A DNA stretch of 64,000 nucleotides, from positions 992,001-1,056,000 of the forward strand of contig NZ_BSDP01000001.1 of the NCBI RefSeq assembly GCF_027925245.1, in the 5' to 3' direction. The notes beneath the pieces were generated by a model. That model made no database searches, was not told the origin of the DNA, and saw only the letters and a list, made by a program, of their open reading frames with translations. The DNA is from Agromyces rhizosphaerae. Its GTDB lineage: Bacteria; Actinomycetota; Actinomycetes; Actinomycetales; Microbacteriaceae. Below are positions 8,289 through 16,591 of the stretch, piece after piece. The translations under genes and the position numbers were made by a program. Numbering within the stretch: the first letter of the stretch is position 1; each line of letters opens with the position of its first letter.

Positions 8289-9222
8289 CGTAGAAGACCC
8301 AATACTTCGAGGCCCAGAAGTTGAGCGCGGTGAATGCGGCGATGATGACCAGCAGGAGCCAGGCCATCGCGGACGCGTACCCCATGTCGAGGTTCGCGAA
8401 GCCGCGGTCGTAGAGGTAGAGCGTGTAGAAGAGCGTCGAGTCGATCGGGCCGCCCGTGCCGCCCGAGACGATGTACGCCTGGGTGAACGACTGGAACGCG
8501 CCGATGATCTGGAGGATCAGGTTGAAGAAGATGATCGGCGTGAGCATCGGCATCGTGATGCGCCAGAACTGCTGCCACCTCCCCGCGCCGTCGACCGACG
8601 CGGCCTCGTAGTACATCACCGGGATCTGCCTGAGGCCGGCGAGGAAGATGACCATCGGCGAGCCGAAGGTCCAGACGTTCAGGATCATGAGCGTGCCGAG
8701 TGCGGTGTCGGGGCTCGAGATCCAGCCCTGGCCCTCGATGCCGAAGAAGGCGAGCACCTGGTTCACCAGGCCGTCGACGCCGAAGATCTGCCGCCAGAGC
8801 ATCGCGATGGCGACGCTCGCGCCGAGCAGCGACGGCAGGTAGAAGGCCGAGCGGTAGAACGACAGCCCTCGAAGGCCGCGGTCGAGCACCACCGCGAGCA
8901 GCAGCGCGAGCGCGAGCTGCAGCGGCACCGAGATGAACACGTACTGGAACGTGACCTCGATCGACTTGTGCAGCCGGCCGTCCTCGAGCATCCGCACGAT
9001 GTTGTCGATGCCGTTGAACCGCGGCGGGCTCAGCAGGTTGTACCGCGTGAACGAGAGCACCAGCGAGGCGGCCATCGGGCCGATGGTGATGAGGAAGAGC
9101 CCGAGGAACCACGGCAGCAGGAACAGGAACGCGGCACGGTTCTGCTTCCGCCCCCGCGATGCGGCGGGTGACGCGCCATCGCCGGTGCGCTTCATGCTCC
9201 GGAGTTCGCCGAGGGCGCTCAT
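8275..9222 (-). CDS. Carbohydrate ABC transporter permease (MalF type)
   Basis: 315 aa, six membrane helices; the EAA motif is present as YYEAASVDGAG, followed by ITMP. The N-terminus is a basic tail of about 30 residues before the first helix. It is the first gene of the operon, downstream of a region carrying AGCGCT-centred operators, and partners with the MalG-type gene whose start it overlaps. Confidence 0.92.
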   Translation of the reverse strand: MSALGELRSMKRTGDGASPAASRGRKQNRAAFLFLLPWFLGLFLITIGPMAASLVLSFTRYNLLSPPRFNGIDNIVRMLEDGRLHKSIEVTFQYVFISVPLQLALALLLAVVLDRGLRGLSFYRSAFYLPSLLGASVAIAMLWRQIFGVDGLVNQVLAFFGIEGQGWISSPDTALGTLMILNVWTFGSPMVIFLAGLRQIPVMYYEAASVDGAGRWQQFWRITMPMLTPIIFFNLILQIIGAFQSFTQAYIVSGGTGGPIDSTLFYTLYLYDRGFANLDMGYASAMAWLLLVIIAAFTALNFWASKYWVFYDDQD

Positions 9223-9537
9223 GCGCGCACTCCTCGGCGGTGGCCCCGGGGCCGGCTCGAGCCGGACGGCCGTGCCGTCCGGGGTGGTGCTGGTGCCAAC
9301 ATCGGCCTCCGATCATCGTCGTTGATCATCGGTGAGAAAGCGCTATCTCACTTGAGGCACATTTCTAACAGCCGCGGAGGACTCGCGCAAGCGCTTTCCC
9401 AGAATTCATGCGGGGTCGTGACCCGTTCGTGACCGAGAAATGGCTTTCTGAGAAGCACCCGAGGAAGCGCTCTCCGACGCGTGTCGACGATCTGGCGGAC
9501 GAGACGGGCGATGGAGCGCGTGAGCCGGGAGACGCGA
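9223..9537 (-). promoter_or_regulatory. Operon control region with AGCGCT-centred LacI-type sites
   Basis: This gene-free stretch precedes the minus-strand sugar operon. Three related sites share the core AGCGCT: a 16-base near-perfect palindrome at 9334-9349 (GAGAAAGCGCTATCTC), AAGCGCTT at 9389-9396, and GGAAGCGCTCTCC at 9463-9475. This is the kind of site LacI proteins bind; the likely ligand is the LacI-DUF6807 protein encoded in the same operon (inference). A small hairpin (9262-9269 with 9275-9282, loop of 5) would lie in the 5' leader. No coding potential was seen. Confidence 0.7.
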
Positions 9538-9607
9538 CGAGGGCGCCGCCCCCGGACGAATCCGGAAGCGACGCCCTCGGCGTCGTAGCGAGCCCCCGAG
9601 CGGGGGC
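9538..9607 (-). terminator. Compound terminator after rplL
   Basis: Directly after the rplL stop on the minus strand are GGGGGC/GCCCCC arms (9592-9597, 9602-9607; 4-base loop). A second structure follows with 8-base arms (9538-9545, 9572-9579) enclosing a small CCGGA/TCCGG hairpin. There is no clear U-run, which is common for actinobacterial terminators. Confidence 0.65.
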
Positions 9608-9612
9608 GCGTA

Positions 9613-10005
9613 CTACTTGAGCGTGACGGTGGCGCCGGCGGCCTCGAGGGCCTCCTTCGCCTTGTCAGCGGCGTCCTTGGCGGCAGCCTCGAGGACGGCC
9701 TTGGGGGCACCGTCGACGACGGCCTTGGCCTCGCCGAGGCCGAGCGAGGTGAGCTCGCGGACGACCTTGATGACCTGGATCTTCTTGTCGCCGGCAGCCT
9801 CGAGGATGACGTCGAACTCGGTCTTCTCCTCCTCGGCGGCGGCGTCGCCGCCGCCCGCGGCCGGAGCACCGGCAGCGGCAACCGCGACGGGGGCGGCCGC
9901 GGTGACCTCGAAGGTCTCCTCGAACGCCTTGACGAACTCCGAGAGCTCGATGAGGGTCAGGCCCTTGAACTGCTCGAGCAGCTCCTCAGTGGACAGCTTT
10001 GCCAT
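9613..10005 (-). CDS. rplL: 50S ribosomal protein L7/L12
   Basis: 130 aa, typical length. The N-terminal dimerisation domain (residues 1-35), the Ala/Gly-rich hinge (about 38-55) and the C-terminal factor-binding domain are all recognisable, the last with [20 protein letters not shown]. It recruits elongation factors to the ribosome stalk. It follows rplJ with a 46-base gap carrying an AAAGGAG ribosome-binding site, the conserved stalk operon. Confidence 0.99.
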   Translation of the reverse strand: MAKLSTEELLEQFKGLTLIELSEFVKAFEETFEVTAAAPVAVAAAGAPAAGGGDAAAEEEKTEFDVILEAAGDKKIQVIKVVRELTSLGLGEAKAVVDGAPKAVLEAAAKDAADKAKEALEAAGATVTLK

Positions 10006-10051
10006 TTCTAATCTCCTTTGTTGGTGTACTCACCGCATGCGAGGCTCGCGC

Positions 10052-10567
10052 CTACGCTGCGGACTCCTGCTTCTGACGCAGCGCGTCGACCGTGCGAACG
10101 GCCTGCGACAGCGGTGCGTTGAACAGATATGCGGCTCCGAACAGCGAGGCCTTGAAGGCGCCGGCGAGCTTGCCGAGCAGCACTTCGCGGGACTCGAGGT
10201 CGGCGAGCTTGCCTACCTCTTCGGCAGTCAGGGGCTTGCCATCGAAATAGCCGCCCTTGACCACGAGGAGGGGGTTCGCCTTGGCGAAGTCACGCAGCGA
10301 CTTCGCGACGGCGACGGGGTCGCCGTGCACGAACGCGATCGCCGACGGACCCTGGAGGTCGTCGTCGAACGCGGTGATCCCGGCCTTGTTGGCCGCGATC
10401 TTGGTCAGCGTGTTCTTCACCACGGCGTAGCTCGCGTCCTCACGGATGGAGTTGCGCAGCTCCTTGAGCTGGGCAACCGTGAGGCCGCGGTATTCAGTCA
10501 GCAGAACGGCGGTCGAACCCTCGAACTTCTCCGTGAGTTCGGCAACCGAGGCTTCCTTGTTCGCCAT
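10052..10567 (-). CDS. rplJ: 50S ribosomal protein L10
   Basis: 171 aa. L10 anchors the L7/L12 stalk to 23S rRNA. The sequence has the family N-terminus ([27 protein letters not shown]) and the C-terminal helix that binds L12. A GTG two codons upstream keeps the frame open, but AAGGAG touches it; AAGGAG is five bases from the ATG at 10567, so that ATG is the start. A leader with an intrinsic terminator precedes it. Confidence 0.98.
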   Translation of the reverse strand: MANKEASVAELTEKFEGSTAVLLTEYRGLTVAQLKELRNSIREDASYAVVKNTLTKIAANKAGITAFDDDLQGPSAIAFVHGDPVAVAKSLRDFAKANPLLVVKGGYFDGKPLTAEEVGKLADLESREVLLGKLAGAFKASLFGAAYLFNAPLSQAVRTVDALRQKQESAA

Positions 10568-10790
10568 GGCCACTCCTTATGTCTTCTTCGCACCCCACGG
10601 ACTGTGTGATGCGGCTTCGGACCGGCGATGAAATGAGAAAAGCTCCGGCGCAAGCGCACGGAGCTGGAGATTCGGGAAGCTTCCCGGAAGTCTGTTTCGT
10701 GACACCTGCGTGGGCCCGTGCTCTCGCACTGCTTCGATCGACTCGCGTTTCCGCGCGCCGACGACCGACGGTCTTTGGCTCAGAACAGCG
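10568..10790 (-). ncRNA. L10 leader with intrinsic attenuator
   Basis: The 5' leader of rplJ. The strongest element is a hairpin with arms AGCTCCG+GCGC (10641-10651) and GCGC+CGGAGCT (10654-10665), a 2-base loop and one bulge, followed on the minus strand by TTTTCTCATTT. This is a textbook intrinsic terminator 74 bases before the start codon. A second perfect palindrome, CGGGAAGCTTCCCG (10673-10686), lies just upstream and could be part of a competing or protein-binding fold. L10 or L10-L12 binding to such leaders is an established autoregulation mechanism; the exact fold here is inferred. Confidence 0.75.
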
Positions 10791-10794
10791 TAAC

Positions 10795-10845
10795 GGATGC
10801 CTCGGGCTGCGCCAAATCGACGGCAGGCGCAGCCCCGCGGCATCC
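10795..10845 (-). terminator. Terminator of the MFS-marR operon built from a GGATGCC/GGCATCC pair
   Basis: Outer arms GGATGCC (10795-10801) and GGCATCC (10839-10845) continue, after a small internal loop, into GGGCTGCGCC (10804-10813) and GGCGCAGCCC (10826-10835). It starts only 2 bases beyond the marR stop codon. The outer arms are the overrepresented word of this window. Confidence 0.75.
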
Positions 10846-10847
10846 GC

Positions 10848-11294
10848 TCAGATCTCGTTCAGCCGCTCGAGCAGCTCCGCGAACTTCTCCACGTCGCCCG
10901 CAGGCCACATGGCGAGTCGCTCGCGGAGGCGACCCTGCGTGCTGGAGCGCACGTCGTGCACGCGGGCGATGCCCGTGGGCGTCGCCTCGAGCAGCCGCGC
11001 CCGGGCGTCGTGCTCGTCGACGCGGCGCTCGACCAGCCCGAGTTCGACGAGGATGCGCACCTGGCGACTGACGACGGACTTGTCGGTCATGAGCTGGTCG
11101 GCGAGCGCGCCGGCGTGCGCCGGCCCGCCGCGCACGAGCAGGCCGAGCAGCTTGTACCCGACCGGCTGGAGGTCGGGATGCACGCTCGCGGCCTGCTCCT
11201 TCCAGACCAGCCGCACCCGGTTGAAGAGCACGCCGAGCTGCTGCTCCACCGCACCGATGGCGGGATCGTCCTCGATGCGGCGCTCGGTGGTCAT
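10848..11294 (-). CDS. MarR-family transcriptional regulator
   Basis: 148 aa, normal MarR length. The winged helix lies at about residues 45-110 (GALADQLMTDKSVVSRQVRILVELGLVERRVDEHDARA, the DxR wing being typical). The ATG at 11294 has AGGA eight bases before it; an upstream ATG at 11303 would sit on the ribosome-binding site. It lies 10 bases after the MFS exporter gene, so the two are one operon. It probably represses that operon through the AGTTGA-N6-TCAACT sites upstream of the exporter. Confidence 0.88.
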   Translation of the reverse strand: MTTERRIEDDPAIGAVEQQLGVLFNRVRLVWKEQAASVHPDLQPVGYKLLGLLVRGGPAHAGALADQLMTDKSVVSRQVRILVELGLVERRVDEHDARARLLEATPTGIARVHDVRSSTQGRLRERLAMWPAGDVEKFAELLERLNEI

Positions 11295-11304
11295 GCCGTG
11301 CATC

Positions 11305-12981
11305 CTATGCAGTCGGCGTGCGGCCCGCGCGGCCGTCGTGCCCGGCGTCCCGGGGATCCTCGGCCACCACGCCGAGCTCGGCGTCGGCGAGCTCCACGGC
11401 CGCCTCCTCGGCTTCCTCGGCCAGGCGCTGCGCGGCGGTGACGGTCTGCAGCGGTTTGTTCGGCAGGAAGCAGATCGCGATGAGGCTGACGATCGCGAGC
11501 GGCACGGCGATGAGGAACACCTCGGCCACACCGAGCCCGTAGGCCGACTCGACGACCGTGCGCACCGGGCCGGGAAGCTCGGCGAGGTCGGGGATGCCGC
11601 CGTCGGCGAGCGCCTGCGCGCCGGCCAGCTGCTCGGGCGCGAGCCCGGTGAGGCCCTCGCGCACGAGGTCGGCGACGCGCGTGCCGAGCACGGCGCCCAT
11701 GACCGCCACGCCCGCCGTGCCGCCGAGGCTGCGGAAGAACGCGACGCCCGAGCTCGCGGCGCCGAGCTGCGCCGCCGGGGTGTCGTTCTGCACGACCAGC
11801 ACCAGGTTCTGCATGACCATGCCGAGGCCCGCGCCGAGCACGAACATGAACAGCGCGACGAACCCGTAGGGCGTGTCGTAGTGCAGCGTGCTCATGAGCA
11901 GCAGGCCGGCGATCGCGAGCACCGAGCCGGTGACCAGGTACCGCTTCCACCTGCCGTACCGGCTGATCAGCTGCCCTGCCGCGATCGACGAGCCCATCTG
12001 CCCCACGATCAGCGGGATGGTGAGCAGGCCCGACTCGGTCGGCGTCGCCCCGCGCGCGAGCTGCATGTACTGGGCGAGGAAGATCGTGGTGCCGAACATC
12101 GCGACGCCCACCGACAGGCTCGCGACGACCGAGAGCGCGTAGGTGCGGTTCCGGAACAGCGAGAGCGGCACGATCGGCTCCTCGACCACGAGCTCGACGA
12201 CGACCGCGGCCACGAGCGCGAGCACGGCGCCGCCGATCATCACGAACGACTCGATCGAGTTCCACTCGAACCAGCTGCCGCCGAGGGTCACCCAGATGAG
12301 CAGCAGGCTGACGCCGGTCGCGATCAGCACCGCGCCGAAGTAGTCGACCTTGATCGCTCGCTTGGGCCGGTCGGGCAGGTGCAGCGTGGCCTGGATGAGC
12401 GCGATCGCGGCGATCGCGAACGGCAGGGCGATGAAGAAGTTGGCCCGCCAGCCGATGCCGTCGGTGACGAGACCGCCGATGAGCGGGCCGCCGATGGTGG
12501 CGACCGCCATCACGGATCCGATGAGCCCCATCCACCGGCCGCGTTCGCGCGGCGAGATGATGTCGGCGATCACGATCTGCACGAGCGCCAGGAGGCCGCC
12601 GGCCCCGAGCCCCTGGATGACGCGGAAGCCGATGAGCATCGAGGCGTCCTGGGCGAAGCCGCCGAGCACCGAGCCGAGCACGAACAGGCCGAGCGCGAGC
12701 TGCACCAGCATCTTGCGGTTCACCAGGTCGGCGAACTTGCCCCAGATGGGCGTCGTGACGGTGGTCGCGAGCAGCGCCGCGGTCACCACCCAGGTGTAGC
12801 TCGACTGGTCGCCGCCGAGGTCGGAGATGATCCGCGGCAGCGAGGTCGAGACGACCGTGCCCGAGAGGATCGCGACGAACATGCCGAGGATGAGCCCCGA
12901 GATGGCGTTGAGCGTCGCGCGTCGCGACATGGGCGCGGGCGCGGCGTCGGAGACGACCGGCGTGGATGCGGTTGCGGTCAC
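11305..12981 (-). CDS. MFS multidrug exporter, DHA2/EmrB-QacA family (14 helices)
   Basis: 558 aa with about 14 hydrophobic segments. The motif-A-like loop between helices 2 and 3 reads GKFADLVNRK and motif C is near GSVMAVATIGGPLIGG. The frame is open to 13023, but GTG at 12981 has GAGGGGG four to five bases before it, and the upstream part would lie in the operators. The C-terminal 60 residues are an acidic cytoplasmic tail. It likely exports toxic compounds or antibiotics; the substrate is unknown. Confidence 0.9.
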   Translation of the reverse strand: MTATASTPVVSDAAPAPMSRRATLNAISGLILGMFVAILSGTVVSTSLPRIISDLGGDQSSYTWVVTAALLATTVTTPIWGKFADLVNRKMLVQLALGLFVLGSVLGGFAQDASMLIGFRVIQGLGAGGLLALVQIVIADIISPRERGRWMGLIGSVMAVATIGGPLIGGLVTDGIGWRANFFIALPFAIAAIALIQATLHLPDRPKRAIKVDYFGAVLIATGVSLLLIWVTLGGSWFEWNSIESFVMIGGAVLALVAAVVVELVVEEPIVPLSLFRNRTYALSVVASLSVGVAMFGTTIFLAQYMQLARGATPTESGLLTIPLIVGQMGSSIAAGQLISRYGRWKRYLVTGSVLAIAGLLLMSTLHYDTPYGFVALFMFVLGAGLGMVMQNLVLVVQNDTPAAQLGAASSGVAFFRSLGGTAGVAVMGAVLGTRVADLVREGLTGLAPEQLAGAQALADGGIPDLAELPGPVRTVVESAYGLGVAEVFLIAVPLAIVSLIAICFLPNKPLQTVTAAQRLAEEAEEAAVELADAELGVVAEDPRDAGHDGRAGRTPTA

Positions 12982-12995
12982 GGGACCCCCTCGAT

Positions 12996-13041
12996 AGTTG
13001 ATGACGGTCAACCATAAGCACATAGTTGATCGCTGTCAACT
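12996..13041 (-). promoter_or_regulatory. Tandem MarR-type operators AGTTGA-N6-TCAAC(T/C)
   Basis: Two inverted repeats with identical 6-base spacers: AGTTGA/TCAACC at 12996-13013 and AGTTGA/TCAACT at 13024-13041, centres 28 bases apart. They sit just upstream of the exporter start codon, so occupancy would block transcription of the exporter-marR operon. Confidence 0.8.
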
Positions 13042-13065
13042 GAATACCGCGACGCGGGCAGTCCC

Positions 13066-13656
13066 CTACGGCAGGCCCGCGACGTGCCCCCGCACGATCC
13101 GCTCCGCCGCCTCGGCGACCGCCGGGTCGCCCTCGGCCCCGAGCATGCCGTCGATCGCGAGCGACGCGACGCCGTGGCTCAGCGCCCAGTGCTGCAGCAC
13201 GACCGTGTCGATGTCGGCGTCGGGCCCGAGCCCGCCCTCGTCGCGCACGAGCTCGACGAGTTCGCGGAGCGAGCCGAGCGCCTCCTCGCGCAGCGCCTCG
13301 AACTGCGCGTCGCCGCGGAGCGCCGCGGGCGTGCGGAAGACCGCGTCGAAGTGGGCCGGATGCGCCAGGGCGAAGCGCACGAACGCCAGCGCGTCGACGA
13401 CCAGCCGCTCCCGGCCGACGGCGCCCGGGGTCTCCTGCGCCTCGCAGACGTCCTCGTAGAGGAGCCGCAGCCCCTCCCCCGCGAGCGCGCGGAGCATGCC
13501 CTCGCGCGAGCCGAAGAAGTGCGCGGGCGCCGCGTGCGAGAGCCCCGCGTCGCGCGCGACCTCGCGCAGGCCGACGTTCGCGAGCCCGCGCTCGCGCGCC
13601 AGCGTCTCGAGCGAGGCGAGCAGCGCCTCGCGGCCGGCGACCGCCGTGGGTTCCAT
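13066..13656 (-). CDS. TetR-family transcriptional regulator
   Basis: 196 aa. The N-terminal helix-turn-helix is at about residues 22-45 (GLREVARDAGLSHAAPAHFFGSREGML). The C-terminal part looks like the TetR_C_33/WHG type (HPAHFDAVFRTP). The ATG at 13656 is preceded by GGGA. A longer frame starts upstream but would run through the operators. It is divergent from a flavin oxidoreductase-like gene with three TTGAC palindromes between, so it probably represses both. Confidence 0.88.
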   Translation of the reverse strand: MEPTAVAGREALLASLETLARERGLANVGLREVARDAGLSHAAPAHFFGSREGMLRALAGEGLRLLYEDVCEAQETPGAVGRERLVVDALAFVRFALAHPAHFDAVFRTPAALRGDAQFEALREEALGSLRELVELVRDEGGLGPDADIDTVVLQHWALSHGVASLAIDGMLGAEGDPAVAEAAERIVRGHVAGLP

Positions 13657-13670
13657 GCGTCCCAGCCTAC

Positions 13671-13730
13671 TTGACAACGTCAACCAAGCGCGCTTATCGT
13701 GCACTTGACATTGTCACGTGACATTGTCAA
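13671..13730. promoter_or_regulatory. Cluster of TetR-type operators in a divergent promoter
   Basis: Three related palindromes: TTGAC-AAC-GTCAA (13671-13683), TTGACATTGTCA (13705-13716) and TGACATTGTCAA (13719-13730). The last two form a larger near-palindrome centred on CACGTG. They lie between the TetR gene and the flavin-protein gene and probably overlap both promoters. Confidence 0.8.
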
Positions 13731-13756
13731 GTACACGATCAGAGGGAGACGGAACC

Positions 13757-14284
13757 ATGGCGGACGTGACCACCGAACAGGTCTGGGAGGAACTGGCGAA
13801 GCGACCCTTCATCGTGGTCGGCACGGTGACCGGGCAGGGCGAGGCGCGCACGGCGGGGGTGCTCCCGCACGTCGCCGACGGCGTGGTGTGGTTCACCACG
13901 TACGCGCGCATGTGGAAGGCACGGCACATCGCGGCCAATCCGCACGTGTCGGTGACCGCACCCGCGCACCGGCGGGTCTGGTTCGCACCCTGGGTGCGCA
14001 TCCCCGACGCCACGATCACCTTCCGCGGCACCGCGGAGGTGGTGCCGGCCGAACGGATGCCCCGCGAGGCGCTGGACGCCCTCACCCACGGGCTCGACCT
14101 CGCCGAGGACGGCCCCGACGGCCCGCTCGTCGGCATCGCGATCCGCCCGCGGGGCGACTTCGTGACCTATGGCATCGGGGTGCCGGTGATGGCGATGACC
14201 GACCCGGCCCGCGCGGCCGGGCGGGCGCCGACGGGTGCGCCCGCCGGCGATCCGGAGCTCACGCGGCGCGCAGTCGCACGGTGA
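13757..14284 (+). CDS. Pyridoxamine 5'-phosphate oxidase-like FMN/F420 split-barrel protein
   Basis: 175 aa. The split-barrel core is visible as PFIVVGTVTGQGEARTAGVLPHVADGVVWFTTYA, followed by KARHIAANPHVSV, both typical of this family (FMN- or F420-binding oxidoreductases). The ATG has GGGAG upstream. Its divergent TetR neighbour with palindromes between suggests induction by a small molecule that the enzyme reduces (inference). The 3' end overlaps the convergent histidine kinase gene by 26 bases. Confidence 0.82.
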   Translation: MADVTTEQVWEELAKRPFIVVGTVTGQGEARTAGVLPHVADGVVWFTTYARMWKARHIAANPHVSVTAPAHRRVWFAPWVRIPDATITFRGTAEVVPAERMPREALDALTHGLDLAEDGPDGPLVGIAIRPRGDFVTYGIGVPVMAMTDPARAAGRAPTGAPAGDPELTRRAVAR

Positions 14285-15734
14285 ACACCGTGCGCCCGGG
14301 CTCGGACTCGACGCCGATCGACCCGCCGTGCGCGACCACGACGGCGCGCGCGATCGCGAGCCCGAGCCCGGTGCTGCCGGTCGCGCGCGAGCGCGAGGCG
14401 TCACCGCGCGCGAAGCGCTCGAACAGGGTGCGCTGCAGGTCGGGCGCGATGCCGGGCCCGTCGTCCGCGACCGTCACGACCGCGTCGCCGCCGTCGTGCG
14501 CGAGCGCGACCGACACGGTCGTGCCGGCGGGCGTGTGCACCCGCGCGTTCGCGAGCAGGTTGGCGAGCACCTGGTGCAGGCGCGACAGGTCGCCCGCGAC
14601 GAGCACGGGCTCCTCGGGCACGTCGAGCTCCCAGCGATGGTCGGGGCCTGCGACGTGGGCATCGCCGACGACGTCGACCACGAGGGCCGACAGGTCGACA
14701 TCGTCGCTGCGCAGTTCCCGCCCCTCGTCGAGGCGCGCGAGCAGCAGCAGGTCGTCGACGAGCGCCGACATGCGCAGGGACTCCGACTCGATGCGGTCGA
14801 GCGCGTGCGCGGCGTCGGGCGGCACCTCCTCGGTGGAGCGGCGGGTGAGCTCGGCGTAGCCGCGGATCGACGCGATCGGCGTGCGGAGCTCATGGCTCGC
14901 GTCGCCCACGAAGCGGCGCACCTTCGCCTCGCTCTCGGCGCGCGCGGTGAGCGCCTGGCCGACGTGGTCGAGCATGCGGTTGAAGGACGCGCCCACGCGG
15001 CCCACCTCGGTGCGCTCGTCGGTGTCGGAGTCCGGCACGCGGTCGGCGAGCTCGACCTCGCCGCGCTCGAGCGGCAGCGTCGAGACGCGCTCGGCGGTCG
15101 CGGCGACCCGCTGCAACGGCACGAGCGCACGGCGCACGAGGAGGCTGCCGATGAGCGCCGCCAGCGCGAGCCCCGCGGCGGCCACGAGCGTGATCACGAC
15201 CGCCAGCTGCGCCGTGGTCGCCTCGACGATCGCGAGCGGCAGCGCGATGACGAACCGGTCCCCACCCGGGGTCCCGACGACCATCGCGCGGTACGCGCCG
15301 AGGTCGCCGCCGAGGTTCACGGAGTGCGGCGCGAAGTCCGCGGGCACCTCCGAGAGCGCGGCGAGCTGGTCGTCGTCGAGCTGCCCGATCCCGCCGTCCT
15401 CCTCGAGCACGGCGGCCTGGCGCACCTCGCCGCCGACCACGATCCCGGCGATCGTGCCCACCGACTGCCCGCGCGCGGCGAGCACGCGGCCGTCGTCGCC
15501 GTCGTCGCCGTCCCCGTCCTCCTCGAACCCGGGCGGCGGCTCGATGATCGCGACCCTGCCGCGCTCCGTCGCCGACGCGAGCTGGCTGTCGACACGGTCG
15601 ACGAGGTTCGAGTGCACGACGACGACGCTCACCGTGCCGACGATCGCGCTCACGGCCGCGAGCAGCGAGACGAGCGCGACGATCAGGCGTCGCTCGAGGG
15701 TCCAGTGCGCGCGCGTGCGCGGGGCATCCGTCAC
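14259..15734 (-). CDS. Two-component sensor histidine kinase
   Basis: 491 aa. A first membrane helix (about 17-42), an extracellular sensor region of about 130 residues rich in Gly/Asp, a second helix (about 175-200), HAMP, then HisKA with the phospho-acceptor in DASHELRTP, and the HATPase with NLLANARVHTP, DDGPGI and GSTGLGLAI. The GTG at 15734 overlaps the response regulator stop as GTGA, so the pair is translationally coupled. Resembles TcrY/MprB-type kinases. Signal unknown; the acidic extracellular loop could bind cations or cationic peptides (speculative). Confidence 0.93.
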   Translation of the reverse strand: MTDAPRTRAHWTLERRLIVALVSLLAAVSAIVGTVSVVVVHSNLVDRVDSQLASATERGRVAIIEPPPGFEEDGDGDDGDDGRVLAARGQSVGTIAGIVVGGEVRQAAVLEEDGGIGQLDDDQLAALSEVPADFAPHSVNLGGDLGAYRAMVVGTPGGDRFVIALPLAIVEATTAQLAVVITLVAAAGLALAALIGSLLVRRALVPLQRVAATAERVSTLPLERGEVELADRVPDSDTDERTEVGRVGASFNRMLDHVGQALTARAESEAKVRRFVGDASHELRTPIASIRGYAELTRRSTEEVPPDAAHALDRIESESLRMSALVDDLLLLARLDEGRELRSDDVDLSALVVDVVGDAHVAGPDHRWELDVPEEPVLVAGDLSRLHQVLANLLANARVHTPAGTTVSVALAHDGGDAVVTVADDGPGIAPDLQRTLFERFARGDASRSRATGSTGLGLAIARAVVVAHGGSIGVESEPGRTVFTVRLRAA

Positions 15735-16489
15735 GTGGCGGCCTTGATCATGTAGCCGGCGCCGCGCACCGTGTGGATCATCGGCTCGCGCCCCGCGTCG
15801 ATTTTCTTGCGCAGGTAGGAGATGTAGAGCTCGACCACGCTGGCCTTGCCGCCGAAGTCGTACGACCAGACGCGGTCGAGGATCTGCGCCTTCGAGAGCA
15901 CCCGCCGTGGGTTGCGCATGAGGTAGCGGAGCAGCTCGAACTCGGTCGCCGTGAGCTCGATCGGCTCGCCGGCGCGCTCGACCTCGTAGGAGTCCTCGTC
16001 GAGCGTGAGGTCGCCGACGGCGAGCACGGGGTCGGTCGCAGCGGTCGAGCGCACGAAGCGTCGGATCAGCCCACGCAGCCGCGCGACGACCTCCTCGAGG
16101 CTGAACGGCTTGGTGACGTAGTCGTCGCCGCCCGCGGTGAGGCCCGCGAGCCGGTCGTCGAGCGAGTCCTTCGCGGTGAGGAAGAGCACCGGCGTCTCGT
16201 CGCCCTCGGTGCGCAGGCGCTGCAGCACCTCGAGCCCGTCGATGTCGGGAAGCATCACGTCGAGCACGATCGCGTCGGGGCGGAACTCGCGCGCCACGCG
16301 CATGGCGGCGTGGCCGTCGCCCGCGGTGCGCACGTCCCACCCCTCGTAGCGCAGGGCCATCTTCAGCAGGTCGGCCAGCTGCGCCTCGTCGTCGACGACG
16401 AGCACCCGCACGGGACTGCCGTCGGGCTTGGCGATGGCGGGGCTGCGGTGTTCGGCGTGCGGCTGCTCGCGGCTCAGTGAAGAGGGCAT
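15731..16489 (-). CDS. OmpR/PhoB-family response regulator
   Basis: 252 aa. The receiver domain spans about 28-145 with acidic pocket DD33-34, phospho-acceptor Asp77 (IVLDVMLPD) and Lys in VTKPF. The winged-helix DNA-binding domain follows from about 160 (LTATEFELLRYLMRNPRRVLS). A 27-residue polar N-terminal extension precedes the receiver. Upstream is an array of CCTATG boxes, which are probable binding sites that also lie in front of the divergent ABC exporter genes. Confidence 0.95.
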   Translation of the reverse strand: MPSSLSREQPHAEHRSPAIAKPDGSPVRVLVVDDEAQLADLLKMALRYEGWDVRTAGDGHAAMRVAREFRPDAIVLDVMLPDIDGLEVLQRLRTEGDETPVLFLTAKDSLDDRLAGLTAGGDDYVTKPFSLEEVVARLRGLIRRFVRSTAATDPVLAVGDLTLDEDSYEVERAGEPIELTATEFELLRYLMRNPRRVLSKAQILDRVWSYDFGGKASVVELYISYLRKKIDAGREPMIHTVRGAGYMIKAAT

Positions 16490-16509
16490 GACACCAGTAT
16501 CCGCATCTT

Positions 16510-16591
16510 CCTATGCCCCGCCTATGACCCGGCTGTGGCTCTCGTGAGGCATCCATAGCGTTCCCATAGCCCGGCCCGGGTGCCGCCATAG
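16510..16591. promoter_or_regulatory. CCTATG-box array, probable response-regulator sites
   Basis: CCTATG occurs at 16510-16515 and 16521-16526, exactly 11 bases apart. The partly inverted form CCATAG occurs at 16553-16558 and 16564-16569, again 11 apart, and once more at 16586-16591. Direct repeats with one-turn spacing are how OmpR/PhoB regulators bind as head-to-tail dimers. The array sits between the regulator gene and the ABC exporter genes. Confidence 0.75.
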
